From positions 60,686,501 to 60,750,500 of the forward strand of contig CM060899.1 of the NCBI GenBank assembly GCA_030762935.1: a stretch of 64,000 nucleotides of DNA. Reading direction: 5' to 3'. Numbering within the stretch: the first letter of the stretch is position 1; the number at the start of each line of letters is the position of its first letter. The notes beneath the pieces are model-generated. The model was not told the origin of the DNA and ran no database searches. It saw only the letters and a list, made by a program, of their open reading frames with translations. Shown in pieces: positions 1 to 11,030 of the stretch. The stretch is from Hymenopus coronatus. Taxonomy: Eukaryota; Arthropoda; Insecta; Mantodea; Hymenopodidae. Both the position numbers and the translations under genes were made by a program.

Positions 1-224
1 AAGTGATGCTCCCAGAATTATTTGAATTTCCTCTTAACTTACAATGATACCCCTCTCCCCTTCACATGTGCAGTTAGAGCTTTCCTGGACAGATTGTTCT
101 CCCTTTATCCTGTTTTACTCCTGGCTATACAAAGAGAATGGAATTTCTTTCACATAGCAACAACTTTTAAGAATTGACTTCTGCTTTAACCTAGAGTATT
201 TCCTATTTCCCTTCTATTGATAAG

Positions 225-984
225 GAAGGGATACACTCCTGAACCTAGGGGATAGCTAGCAAATTGGTATTTCCATTGCATTACATACTATTTCAATATC
301 AAAGTAAGAGAATACACACTAGCACTTTTTGCAACACTTAACTCACTTATAACACGTTTATAATCATTACTTTTTTGCTTTTATCACTTCTGCATCACTT
401 TTCTTTATAAACTTAACTAAATTTAACGGGAATCTCACCAAGGCATCATTTCTGCTTCTGTCCTTGTTCCTCCACATATTGCCAACATTCAAAATCTGAA
501 CATAGAAGGCACATAGCTTAGCCAAGGGTAGAGGGCCCTAAGCTGCAAAGCATAGTTGAATGGTTTTTTTTTTAGGTGAGTGGTGTAGCAGATGCGGCCA
601 AAGACCACGGATGCAGAGCAATGACAGGGTATAGCTGAGGAACAGTTGTTAAACCCCAATGAACTATGATGTAGCTGTAGGGCGAATGAGGCTTAAACCT
701 ACCTGAAATGCCAAAATTACAGATTTTCATGTTGGCAACATTTTCATAGGTTGACATTGATTTGCTGCTATTTTTGGGCTCATAGCAGGAGATGTAGTTG
801 ATAATGGCATTACTTTGCTGTATATAAGCAAACAAGGGTGGGCAGGTGGGTAAAATGACTTTATCCAAACAAAATTATCTGCCTAATGTTTCTTGCCCCT
901 TCAAGATTATACTGGGTATAAAAATCACTGGAATCCATAAAGTTTTTAGCTAGCAAACCAATTACCTCTGGGCTTGGGAGTTAA
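225..984. other. Insertion splitting a HINE-like copy; contains repeat F
   Basis: About 760 bp between the two halves of a HINE-like copy. The part at 500-870 matches 41100-41350 (reverse strand: ataccctgtc, ccgcatctgctacac, cttagggccctc). No coding capacity recognised. Confidence 0.4.
500..870 (-). repeat. Repeat F copy 1
   Basis: Shares several ordered blocks with 41100-41350, including the GC-rich box gagggccctaagctgcaaagc. Class unknown; possibly a SINE. Confidence 0.4.
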
Positions 985-1091
985 ACCTAAGAAACTAATT
1001 AATAAAACAATTACTGTCAATGTTTATCTTGCTTAGCATGAAGTAGATAGAAGAATAAACTTTTGTAAGAATAGTTTGCTAAACTTAAATG

Positions 1092-1376
1092 GAGTTTTAT
1101 TTATGGGCGCTCTTTAACTGTTGTGGTTCTCGGCATCCCATTCTATGCTGGGCATGAAAGACTGCTTAATTTTGTTCAGAGGCCTCTTCAAGCAGCTCGA
1201 GGTTCTCTTACATGCCATAAATCGGACATGGGACCAACAGCTTTACTTTCCTTCTGAAGGAAGCCATGCTAAGGATTTTTACACCTGAAAAAATCTATTG
1301 TCCTCTGCTGGGTATGTATCTGCGACCTTGGGGTATATGAGGTTAGCATGGTAACCATTACACCACGGAGGGCGAC
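1092..1376 (-). repeat. SINE A (tRNA-derived), copy 1
   Basis: Reversed: ctccgtggtgtaatggttac (A box), B-box region gtcgcagatacatacccag degraded, then gtaaagctgttggtccc, ctttcatgcccagcatag, and agagcgcccataaataa. Confidence 0.75.
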
Positions 1377-1413
1377 TTGCAAAACAGAACACATCAGATT
1401 CCCCACCACCCCC

Positions 1414-2239
1414 TTTTTACTTTCTCTAGCCCCATATGTACAATGTACATAGGGACAGAGAAGTTTGTATTTCACCCAAAAATTTGGTGTTGAGATTTCA
1501 CAGGAAATACATGTTTTAGGACCCCCTGAATCCAATAAAAGCATTTTCAGAAACAGGTGTGTGTGTATTGGACAGCATAGCTCAAAAGCGAAGAGACTGT
1601 TAAATACAAAACTTGGTATTTAAATTTGGTATCTTCCAAGGATGTGACAGAGATTTTCAAGAAAATCCCACCACACCTAACTACCCTTTACATGGAAAAA
1701 TTTGTTTTTCTTAAAAATGGCACTAATGATTTTGATTAAAATACATGTTAGAGCCATTTCTATCACAAATAAAATGTATATCCTGAGTTTTCTGGGAATA
1801 CCTTCTAAAGACCTGTTTATTCTGGATGAATTTTGCTTAATTTGGCATACCTAGTAAACTGTAAGTGATAGACAAAACTTACTTAAAATACATAAGCTAT
1901 GTCACATTTTTTTTTTTTTTTTGTGGTATTCCTTGTTATTAGTTTCAGTTGTGAAGTACTTATACTTTTCTCAGATGGAAGTGTCCGTTTTTCTTTTGTT
2001 CTACACCTGGCCAAGCAAAGAAGTGATTTGCAATGACAATCTCATAATGACAGCTTTTAAAACATTTGACTTATCACTTTAGCCAAGTACATTCCCTTAG
2101 TTTCATTCTATTTATAAGGAACTAAGTAATAAAATTCTGCTAATGTTTATCTCGATTTGCATTCTGTTGAAATAAGAGTTATGTTTCATAAGAAGTTTGT
2201 AAAGTAGCTAGAGAAATCATGAGTGTAACACGTCAGATA
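1414..2239 (-). repeat. HINE-like copy, full length, end type II
   Basis: Starts (reversed end) tttttactttctctagcccc with palindrome atgtacaatgtacat, and finishes agctagagaaatcatg...cacgtcagat. Both subterminal ends carry CTCTAGC/GCTAGAG. Confidence 0.85.
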
Positions 2240-2523
2240 TTTTATTAATAGTTACATCATCTTTGCCAACAAAAATTATACTGGAGATACTTGATGCGTC
2301 ATACAGAATTACAATCCTTGTATTTGGTGCAAAGGTTCCTCTCTTGTATTAAATCCTCATTAATGACTTGAATGTTTTATTCATATCTAGATACATTAAT
2401 AACTGTTATATAATAAAAAACATTTACAAAAACTGAGACAGTTGCCATATACAATTAAATGTCTCCAAAGATTGTTACAAAAGTTGATTTGAGAAATAAC
2501 TTGCCTGTGAAAAACTGATTCTT

Positions 2524-3318
2524 CTCTTTTTACTTCCTCTAGCACGTATGCAATAGTGGATAGAAGAGAGTGTATTCCACCCAAAAATTTGGTTCCAAGA
2601 TTTACTGAAAATATTTTGAGACCACCTGAATCCAAAAAAAAATAAAGCAGTTTTAGAAACATGTCTGTGGACAGTATAGCTCAGAAACAAAGTCAATTAA
2701 ATACCAAACTTGGTATTTAAGTTCAGTATCTTTTAAGGATGTGACACAAAGATTTTCAAGATGATTTCCCCACTACCCTTTACACGGATATTTTTCGAAT
2801 ATTTTGATTTTCTAAAAATTTTTTTTTATTTATATAATGCCACATGTTTAAGATATTTTCATCACAAACTCTCTATTTTAAATTCTCTGAAGACCTGTTC
2901 ATTCTGGATGACTTTTGTACAACTGGTTAAAAACTAGCTACACAAAAAATGTAGATCTTCTTATAAAAAAAAGAAAAAAAAAACACAATTTGTCTTGTTT
3001 TTTTCCTCAAGTAGATCATTCTCAAGATATTAGATTATTAGTTTGTTTTAAGCTGCTTTAACTCTTCTCATATGGGAAGACCTCTTTCTTTTCATCTCTT
3101 ATGTTTACTACTAGCAAGCAAAGAGAACCAAATTTCAATTCTTTCACGTAGCAACAGGCTTGACTATCATTTTAGCCTGTGCATTCCCCTATTTCTCTTC
3201 TACTTACAAAGAAGCATGTAATAAGACCAATTCTGGTAATGTTTATCTTGTAGATGAAAGAAAAGTTTGTTTTGTGGAACAGCTAAAGACAGTCAGAGTG
3301 GTTGGAACACATCCGTTT
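2524..3318 (-). repeat. HINE-like copy, full length
   Basis: Reversed copy from tttttacttcctctagcacg to gaacagctaaagacag...ggaacacatcc. Internal aataccaaacttggtattt palindrome is intact. Confidence 0.8.
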
Positions 3319-3600
3319 TTTCTTCAATTGAAAAATGCTATTCAATATCAGGTCTTGCAAATCTAGTATTCTTCTCTGCAGGAAGTTTTGAGAAATTTAC
3401 GTGCCTATTAGAATTAAGAGCAACATAATGTGGGTCAGGGAACGTCAATGTGCTGTGTGTCTATGAATATGCTAAAAGCATCTCTCCTGAAGATAGAGGT
3501 TGTCACAAAAATAAATTTTTGGTGAAATATGCCCAAAACGACGCTTCCAGTTACACAAAAACAGTTAGATTGATGACTTAACTTGTTTGGCTTAGTCATT
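3319..3600. other. No recognised feature
   Basis: Non-coding spacer between a HINE-like copy and the mariner relic; it may include the mariner's decayed 3' flank. Confidence 0.3.
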
Positions 3601-3629
3601 AATCCAAATCATTGATTACAATTCCTAAG

Positions 3630-4617
3630 TTACCAAAGCAACTCCTGGTGTGGCAATAAAATAACTTGCACAACTGAAATACTGTCCCCTCCCTGATCCC
3701 TGCATGTTGGAAATAGTGCTGCAAATCTTTTTTCTGTTATGCTGTTAAGGAGTGTCTGCGCTTTTTCCTCCGCTGCATCCACAGACTCGAACCTGGTTCC
3801 TTTGAGCACAAACTTCACTTTTGGGAAGAGAAAACATTCACAGGGCCAGGTGAATACAGTGAATGTTCCACCACTAGAATGATGCTTTTTTGGCAAAAAC
3901 CTCTTCACAGACATCGCATTATGGGTGATTCTTCCACAGGTCTGGTCTCCTTCGATGCACACGCTCATGGAAGGTCTTCAGAACAGATTTATAATAAACT
4001 TGATTGACCATCTGACCTTCAGACATCCTATCAATGTAGGCAACCCCTTGGATTTCGAAAAAAAACATCATCATTGCTTTGAGTTTTGATTTGCTCATGC
4101 GCACTTTCTTCTTCCTAGGGATTGAGGGCTCTTCCAATACATAGACTGTTGCTTAGTCTGCGAATCATATTGAAATATCCATGTTTCATTACATGTAATT
4201 ACTTTGCAGAGATAATCAGGGTCATTTTCAAGAGTGTCAGCATAGCAGTCCACTTGGTGTTGCTTTTGCTCATTCTTGGCACCACTTTAGCACAAACCTT
4301 TGTCATGTTCAGATCATTGTGTAAAATTATCTAACAGTTTCCTTATTGATGCAGAAAAGATCTGAAATTGCTCGAATGCTCAGATGGCAGTCTTCTATAA
4401 CAATTCTAATGACCTTCTCCACATTGTCTTTAGTTTTTGTAGTGGAAGGACGGCCCAATTTCAGATCATCTTCAATGTCTTCCCTACTGACCTTGAACCT
4501 CTTAATCTACTTGAAAACTTGCATACAAGATAGACACTGATCACCATAAACTTGTTTCAACAACTCATGTTTCTGTGGTGGGTTTTCCAAGTTTTGTGAG
4601 GAATTAGATGTTAACAT
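3630..4617 (-). pseudogene. mariner (SETMAR-type) transposase pseudogene
   Basis: Minus-strand reading, with frame changes, recovers a nearly full mariner transposase: LLKQVYGDQCLSC and IKRFKVSREDIEDD (first HTH), LGRPSTTKT, INKETVRQ (second HTH), VITCNETWIFQYD, KSKLKAMMMFFF, RRRPDLWKN and FLFPKVKFVLKGTRFESVD. Damage is clear: a stop replaces the Trp in VFKxIKRFK, the first catalytic Asp of GDETW is Asn (CNETW), the HDNAPAH segment around the second Asp is deleted, and the SPDLAPCD box is degraded. It cannot be active. I could not identify convincing terminal repeats. Confidence 0.85.
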
Positions 4618-4639
4618 AGTATTCTATTTAAAGCATAGC

Positions 4640-5960
4640 ATAATTCCAGCATAGCTCAGACACACGACCTGTTTCTAAGAAGGCTAACAGCCAAACTAAC
4701 CACCTTAGTGGTGTGAAATTTTATATCCGTGTCTGGGAGAGTCCCAAGGTCAATCCCCCACTCTTCTTTGACATTAACGGAGCTGGAAATATGCACAATA
4801 ATCAGTCCAGTTTCTTTATTGCCACACCTCACATCTATTATGCTAACTACTGTGAATGGAATGTCAAATGATACAGTTGACTTAAATGTAGGAACATTCC
4901 ATAGTATCACTCCCAATGTGGAACATGATAAGATGCATGCTTACTATTCTTGAGATGTATGCACCATTCACGAGATGCAGCATAGGCACAAGACTTTGCA
5001 CCCACATATACACATGCAACACCCTTGCATTACATACATAGAGAAAGATTTGTGCATTTCTTCCTCTATGCATTGCCTGCTGTTCAACAACAGATGATCC
5101 CAAGGTGAGATTTTACAGTGCCTACAGCAAATACAGGTTCTTCTATTTGGCACTGCTGTGCCATCTCTATTTCCTTAAAAGGTTATGGCAGTCTCCTTAC
5201 GAATGCTCTTTTGACTTAATGGATGTACCCACCATCTACGTCTAGATTTCTTGCCTCTCACAAATTGTAAGGCACAAAGAGAGAATTCAGATTTCATTAA
5301 CTGTGCAGTTTTATTACTTTCTGCAGCCTCCATGCTGGGATTATTTTTGATCAAACAAATATTGTAACGTCACTGCTGCAAGCTTCAGTTGTGTTCATAT
5401 AATTTTTATAACCTATTTATTTATAAAATATTTTGTGAATTTTCTTATATGATACTGGTAGTTATGCTATTCAATTTTAAACTTGCAGAGTACTTGGAAG
5501 ATACCTACATGTAATTTACAGATCTAGAAACCTGTGCCAACTTCTTGCATTGCACTTAAAATTACATTGTGAATGGTCTTCCCTTGAGCTTGCGCTTATG
5601 CTGCATTATGTCTCTGATTGCATCTCATTGTGAATGTGGTGTAACTTCTTCTCAAGACATCAAGAACTTTTCTGGCTTATCAAACAAATGCTCTCATTTT
5701 CCATCTCTAATAATTTGTGCTGCAATTAGTTTTCCATTGCTTTCTAGTTTTCTTCTTTCTTTCATCTACTTGAGTATGCAAGGTTTATTTAGAGCAGGCC
5801 AGTCCAACACTTGTCCCAAGGCACCAACATATTGCTTGAAGCTACTGTAAGAATTCATCAAACATTAACACCCCAAAAATAGGGCAAATATTGATCCAAA
5901 ATTATACAATATAATATAAATGATAGTTTGGTCAAATAATTCTACTCAATTTGCTTTTTA
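4640..5960. other. Low-coding stretch between mariner and LINE
   Basis: Apart from the Harbinger-like block at 5190-5330 I see only short unsupported ORFs. The minus strand at 5600-5760 has Lys/Trp-rich fragments that could be a MADF-type protein of the same Harbinger element, but this is too weak to call. Confidence 0.3.
5190..5330 (-). pseudogene. PIF/Harbinger transposase N-terminal remnant
   Basis: Minus-strand reading gives VRGKKSRRRWWVHPLSQKS, matching the RRxWWVHPLN block that opens HARBI1-type nucleases, followed soon by a stop. No DDE core is visible nearby, so this is a short relic at most. Confidence 0.35.
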
Positions 5961-6069
5961 CCTTCTCTATATTTATTTATTTATGCTAAGCTTTATACAG
6001 GTGAATATGACCGGTGTTCAGCCCTGGCTCTTTAAGGTCATACTCATATTTTACAATAGTTTATTAATT

Positions 6070-6969
6070 CTAGTTTATTACACCATTTTGTCTATTTACT
6101 GTCCATATACATTTATTTTTCACTTTGCATAAGAATTGTCCAATCTTCTTACTATCTTTTTGAAACATTTCAACTACTGCTACATTTCTATCTATTTTAA
6201 ACCATTTCTTATTAATATACTCTTTTCTCCAAATTTCAGTCCCTTTACATTTACATAAAATGTGTTCCATATCTTCATTTCCGCCACATATAGGACATTG
6301 ATTTTGTGGAATACCTTTCCTTAAACCTTTTAATCTCCATACTCCTGCTCTCAGCCATGCAATACCTTCTCGCTCCTCTTTATTTGTCACATCAATGTAC
6401 TTTTCCCTTCCCCATGAGACTTTCATTGGTATATAGAAAACTAAGATCTCTTTTCAGTTATTTCACTAAATATTTTTTGTATTTCTATATCCTCAAATCT
6501 TTTCCTTGCCAACTTCCAGAAGTTATTCACATTATTTTCTCTTCTTCTCCACATTTCCCCATAACCCACTACTTTCCAGGTTATTTCTGAGACAGTCTAC
6601 CCATCCCTTGTTCTTTAAACTTTTCTCTTGATATACTAAACACTGCTTTAACAAATTCCTTTCTTCCAATTTCAATATTCTATGCCAAAATTTCAATGCC
6701 CTTTCCATAATCTTTCCCTTACTTGCCACTCTACCCAGCTCTATTTGTGCTGCCTGCCTAACAGTTGCATTTGGTAACCCAAGAATTTCTTTGCAAAATT
6801 TCCTATGTACCTCATCTATGACTTCCCATCCTCCTTCTAATCCCCATACTTCTATCCCATATGCCTCAACCACCATATTGTACACTTTTTCTAACCATCT
6901 AATATTTATATTAGGTGCTTTGTATTTGCAACTTCTAATAGCTGATAAAGCTCCTTTTCCTTTTGCCAA
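6070..6969 (-). CDS. LINE C-terminal region with CCHC zinc knuckle
   Basis: Two frames (6969-6532, then 6426-6070) hold KVYNMVVEAYGIEVWG, FCKEILGLPNATVRQAAQ, then WLRAGVWRL and CPICGGNEDMEHILCKC (CX2CX8HX4C). This cysteine-histidine motif after the RT is common in arthropod non-LTR elements. Confidence 0.7.
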
Positions 6970-6981
6970 TGCAAATTTCTT

Positions 6982-7275
6982 TTATTTTTCCCAATTGCCA
7001 CCACTATCAATTTTAACTCCTAGATAAATACATTCTCTCACTACCCTGTACTCCTTTTCATTCTCATTCTTCCATTTTTCATATTTGCTCAATTTTCCCC
7101 CTTTTTTGAACACTACAATCTGCGTCTTGTCCTGGTTCACTTTTAAACTCCACTCTTTACAGTAATTATTTAATGTTTGCAAGGATTGTTTCAAGCCATT
7201 CACTGTAATTGCACCTATAACTAGATCATCTGCAAACAGTAATCCTGGAATCTGAATATTATTAATTACTGGCAT
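6982..7275 (-). CDS. LINE reverse transcriptase, FADD box and thumb
   Basis: Contains IPGLLFADDLVIGA, the catalytic box C, then LQTLNNYCKEWSLKVNQDKT and VRECIYLGVKID, standard RT boxes D and E. It is frame-shifted from the upstream RT block by the break near 7280-7310. Confidence 0.85.
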   Translation of the reverse strand: MPVINNIQIPGLLFADDLVIGAITVNGLKQSLQTLNNYCKEWSLKVNQDKTQIVVFKKGGKLSKYEKWKNENEKEYRVVRECIYLGVKIDSGGNWEK

Positions 7276-7310
7276 CGAGTTATTATTTCTCCCAATTTCT
7301 GTTAATACAT

Positions 7311-8267
7311 CTATATATATAAATTGAATAGGACTGGACTTAACTTACATCCCTGTCTAAGGCCTTTCTCTTGTTGGATTTCTCTTGTTACAACCCCTTC
7401 CTCCACTCTTATACAAAAAGTATTTTCCTTATATAATGCTCTAAGGGTGTCCACCATTTGTTTACTCACTCCTTTAGTCAACAACTTATGCCACAGCAAT
7501 TGAAGCCCTATCCTATCGTATGCTTTCTCTAAATCCACAAAAGCCATATATAACTTTCCTCTTTTGTCTTTCAAGTATTTATCTACATGTGTTTTTATAA
7601 TAAATAAGTTATCAACTGTCCTCCTCCCTTTTCTAAAGCCCATCTGAAGTTCCGAGAGGATATTATATTCTTCAACCCATGTTTGTATCCTGCTTGCCAT
7701 AATACCAGTAAAAATTTTTCCTACATTTGATAATAATGCAATGCCTCTATAGTTGTTTGGTTTGTCAACACTACCCTTGCCTTTGTATATTGGATGTATG
7801 ATTGCTTTCCTCCACTTATCTGGTATATAACCCTTCACTTTAATTGTGTTAAATAAGTCTACTAAAACCTTAACTCTGTTTATTTCAGTGCACCATTCCT
7901 TAAGGAACTCTATCGGGATTCCATCTATTCCCGTTGCTTTATTTCTCTTCATTATTTTCACCTGTTGAATTATTTCTTCACTTCTTATTATATCATCGAG
8001 TATATCTACATAGTTATTACCTATTTCCCAATTTCCTATCTCATTTTTACTCTTTTTCTCCCCATACAAATTTTTAAAATATTCCATCCATTCTCCTGGT
8101 TTTATACTTGGTTTTGTTACATATTTATTATACATTGATTTCATAACCTTCCATATCTCATTTGCATTATTTTCATTTAGGATTTGTATCAAATTACTTT
8201 CATATTTTTTCATCCAGCTTGTTTTCTTTTGTTCCAGTAATGAATTATATAAATCCCTCCCTTGCAT
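7311..8267 (-). CDS. LINE reverse transcriptase, fingers and palm
   Basis: 318 residues in one frame with ordered RT blocks: YIPDKWRKAIIHPIYKGKG, NNYRGIALLSNVGKIF, QMGFRKGRRTVDNLF, MAFVDLEKAYDRI (box A Asp) and GLRQGCKLSPVLFNLYI. The frame then breaks just before the FADD box, which is found in the next frame at 6982-7275. Confidence 0.88.
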   Translation of the reverse strand: MQGRDLYNSLLEQKKTSWMKKYESNLIQILNENNANEIWKVMKSMYNKYVTKPSIKPGEWMEYFKNLYGEKKSKNEIGNWEIGNNYVDILDDIIRSEEIIQQVKIMKRNKATGIDGIPIEFLKEWCTEINRVKVLVDLFNTIKVKGYIPDKWRKAIIHPIYKGKGSVDKPNNYRGIALLSNVGKIFTGIMASRIQTWVEEYNILSELQMGFRKGRRTVDNLFIIKTHVDKYLKDKRGKLYMAFVDLEKAYDRIGLQLLWHKLLTKGVSKQMVDTLRALYKENTFCIRVEEGVVTREIQQEKGLRQGCKLSPVLFNLYI

Positions 8268-8799
8268 ATACTCTTTCTTTAATTCTATGTATCCTTAATT
8301 CCCTCCACTTTATGAGCAGCTGTTTGACTTGTCTTTTATTTACTCTACATTCTTCATCAAACCAGCCCTCATCTCTTTTGTAAACCTTCTTTCTCATTTT
8401 CATTTCCTCCCCAGCCCTTAGCAGAATGATATTTAAGATATCCATAGCACTTTCAATTTCTTGTTCCTTTATCATAAAACTTATTCCACACTGACATATC
8501 TGGCCATAATTAGAGTTTAGTGTCTGCCTAAATTTATTGCAATACTCTTCCTTCCATTTGTATCTACTGTATTCTTCTATGTTACACTTTTCCTCCCTTA
8601 AATTATAGACTATTTGCTCTGTGTGTGTTTTTATGTCTACTATCAATGGAAAATGTCCACTGTTGGAACTTAAATTTAGTACCTTAAAATTACTTAAAAT
8701 ATACCCCATATTAATTGGCCATAATACATAATCAATCACACTTTGACCATTATTACTAACATACGTACATTTGCCATTCAAAATATCAAAGGCATTCAA
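8245..8799 (-). pseudogene. LINE endonuclease C-terminal half (truncated)
   Basis: Contains GQSVIDYVLWP and SSNSGHFPLIVDI, the C-terminal signature of AP endonucleases; the catalytic SDH is SGH here. Upstream 8800-8935 adds IILTGDINIRIGE (GDFN motif) in another frame. The first half with the N and E catalytic residues is absent: ORF1 sequence meets the GDFN block almost directly, so there was an internal deletion. Confidence 0.65.
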
Positions 8800-8998
8800 T
8801 TGACAGAATTGTATAAATTTCAGCTATCTTATCTTTGCTGTATCTAATCTTCTCAGGTTTCTCTAATGTACCATTATTCCCTCTAATAACATCATTTTCG
8901 CCAATCCTAATGTTAATCTCCCGTTAATATAATCTCAGAATTACCATATCTCTCTGACATCTGCTGAGTAATTTCCTCTGTGCCTGATTGGGGTTCTC

Positions 8999-9340
8999 TT
9001 AGCTCCTTCTTGTCCAGATGCAATGTCTTTTCTCCGTCAATCCACAATTGGAAATTTCTAATATAAGCTCTTCTTCCCTGAGCTCTTGCTTCTTTAATTT
9101 TTTGTACCAAATTTCTTTGCAGATCTTAGGTGATAAATCTTTATTAAAAAAAATGTCTGTTCCTTTTAATTTCTTGGCTCTTTTAAGTACTTCATGTACT
9201 AATTGGGCTGTTGCAAATTTCACTATAATTGCTCTCTTGCCAAGTTGTCTTCCAACTCGATAAGCTTCAATAATTTCCCATCTATACAATTCCAAATCCA
9301 GCTTTTCCTTCGTTATTTCTAATATTTCTTCTGCTGTCAT
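8999..9340 (-). CDS. LINE ORF1 RNA-binding region
   Basis: 113 residues: MTAEEILEITKEKLDLELYR, then VGRQLGKRAIIVKFATAQ and KRAKKLKGTDIFFNKDLSP. This matches the RRM-like central domain of L1-type ORF1 proteins (the R-x-G...I-V-K-F and LKGT-x-I-F-x-N-x-DLSP blocks). It runs by frame change into a fragment ending SEIILTGD. Confidence 0.6.
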   Translation of the reverse strand: MTAEEILEITKEKLDLELYRWEIIEAYRVGRQLGKRAIIVKFATAQLVHEVLKRAKKLKGTDIFFNKDLSPKICKEIWYKKLKKQELREEELILEISNCGLTEKRHCIWTRRS

Positions 9341-9387
9341 TTATACTTTCTTTCCTTAACTCCTACGAACACTAAATTAAATCTTCT

Positions 9388-9747
9388 CTACCTTTCTTCC
9401 AATCTTTCTATTCTTTCCTTAACCATTTCAACTTCCCTTCTTGCTTCCTGCACCTCAACTCTAACATCTTCTTTGATATCTGTTGCCATCTTTTCCAATT
9501 GTTTACCTATTCGTTGTTCCATGCCTTCTATTTTGTTCATTTTCTCAGTCAGGTTTTCCAGCATTGTTATTATATCTGCAGGGCTGGGGTTTACCTCAAT
9601 TCCTCCAATCACTAACAACAAAGTTATAACACTTGCTAAAACCAATATGTTTGTCATCTTCTCTCCAAAACTGTTTTTACTATTCACCAATTTTACTTTT
9701 CTAAACTGTCCAATTCTTGCTCTATACACAGTAATGTCCACTCCCAT
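9388..9747 (-). CDS. LINE ORF1 N-terminus: 2A-like leader plus coiled coil
   Basis: 119 residues starting MGVDITVYRARIGQF. A hydrophobic stretch (about 31-47) leads to GGIEVNPSP (48-56), which resembles the 2A-like consensus D-x-E-x-N-P-G-P found at the N-termini of many non-LTR ORFs, but has Ser for the essential Gly. Residues 60-119 are a heptad-rich acidic/basic coiled coil (LTEKMNKIEGMEQRIGKQ), typical of ORF1 trimerisation regions. Confidence 0.6.
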   Translation of the reverse strand: MGVDITVYRARIGQFRKVKLVNSKNSFGEKMTNILVLASVITLLLVIGGIEVNPSPADIITMLENLTEKMNKIEGMEQRIGKQLEKMATDIKEDVRVEVQEARREVEMVKERIERLEER

Positions 9748-9828
9748 TGTGACTTAGATCCTTCTTCCTTCACCACAGGAGCACCTCTCAAAACACAACC
9801 TTCCTCTATCACTGCTGGCTTAGCACTC

Positions 9829-10675
9829 CCTTTCTCTATATGTGTACATAATATATAGAGAAGGTATTGTTTGCACCAAAAAATTTAATACCAAGATTTC
9901 ACCAGAAATACATGTTTTGGGACTCCCTGATTCCAAAAAAAAAGCATTTTTAGAAACGTTTATATGTGAGCAACATAGCTAAAAAACAAAGAGTTGATTA
10001 AATACCAAACTTGCTATTTAAGCTGAGTATCTATCAAGGATGTGACACAAAGATTTTCAAGAAAATCCCCCAACTGCCCTTTACATGGAACATTTTTGAA
10101 AATGTTTTTTCTCAAAAATGGCTCTAACAATTTTTATTAAAATACCTTATGTTTAACATGTTTTTATGACAAACAAAATATATATCTTGAATTTTCTGGA
10201 AATAGCTCTGAAGACTTCTTCATTTTGGATGTTTTTTGTATAACTGGCAAACCATGAGAGATAGGTAAAACTTACTACACAAAAAATGCAAATCTCATTA
10301 AAACATACAATTAATGTTAATATCTTTTTTTGTAGAGTTAACTTTTTTCGAGATATCCTGGATTATTAATTTCAATTTTAAGCAACTTAAACTTTTCTCA
10401 AACGGGAAGACAACTTTGTTCTCATTTCTCGTTTGTTTACTCCTGGAAAGCAATTGTTTCACATAGCGACTGGTCTTTAACGGACTTGACTAGTGCTTTA
10501 GCCTTTGCATTTCCTTATTTCCCTTCTAGTTATAAGGATGCAAGTAATAAGACTAATTCTGATTATGTTTATCTTGATTGCCTTGATGTAAGTAAAAGAT
10601 TGTTTTGAATAAAATGTTTGTTTGCAGAACAGCTAGAGGACATCATGTGAATGGAACACATCAGATTGTTTAGTT
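9829..10675 (-). repeat. HINE-like copy, full length, mixed ends
   Basis: Reversed from ctttctctatatgtgtac to cagctagaggacatcatg and gaacacatcagatt. The 3' end is type I while the 5' end is type II. It abuts the LINE 5' end and the FABP 3' UTR. Confidence 0.85.
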
Positions 10676-10719
10676 TCAAAGCAGTCTTTGAGATAGCACT
10701 GGAGTTAAGAAATACACAT

Positions 10720-10725
10720 TTTATT
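10720..10725 (-). terminator. Probable FABP polyadenylation signal
   Basis: AATAAA on the minus strand about 250 bp downstream of the FABP stop codon. A HINE-like copy ends shortly beyond it at about 10675, so the signal itself lies outside the repeat. Confidence 0.45.
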
Positions 10726-10973
10726 GAATAAAATATTACATTGAACAACAGTGTTCTGCCCATTTGCTATGGACATGCTAACACACCAGCCCATTCTCTC
10801 ATTCAACGTAACAGCGTGGGTGGCTTTAGCAATGTGGGCTGTGGTTACTACTCCAGTATTTGCATTGGACCAGCCTGGTCTTGAGAATATTTATTCAGGA
10901 AGTTAGAAAGCAACATTTTTTCCCCCCCAAAGATGTGATCCATACAAAAAATCCAAATTGTCAGATAATTTCT

Positions 10974-11030
10974 TCACATTCTCTTGAAATACCGCTTGGC
11001 TGTTTGTCCACTCTTCTCATGTGTAAGAGT
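10974..11030 (-). CDS. FABP exon 4 (C-terminus)
   Basis: 57 nt after acceptor ttgttacag. It encodes TLTHEKSGQTAKRYFKRM and stop TGA, matching the short last exon and basic C-terminal strand of FABPs. Confidence 0.85.
   Translation of the reverse strand, partial: TLTHEKSGQTAKRYFKRM

Larger units (their letters stand above)
58..1400 (-). repeat. HINE-like copy, twice interrupted
   Basis: Pieces 58-224, 985-1085 and 1380-1400 together give the start-side half of a reversed copy, ending aacacatcagatt. It is interrupted by about 760 bp (225-984) and by SINE A (1092-1376). Confidence 0.55.
5965..9757 (-). mobile_element. APE-type non-LTR retrotransposon (LINE), degraded, internally deleted
   Basis: A minus-strand element of about 3.8 kb. 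In order it has ORF1 with an N-terminal hydrophobic/2A-like leader and coiled coil, an L1-like RNA-binding block, a truncated AP-endonuclease, reverse transcriptase, and a C-terminal zinc knuckle. Several frame changes and stops separate the blocks, and the N-terminal half of the endonuclease is missing. The presumed 3' end is at about 5965, where the minus strand shows an (ATAA)n-like tail. It is inactive as it stands. Precise clade is not assigned. Confidence 0.88.
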
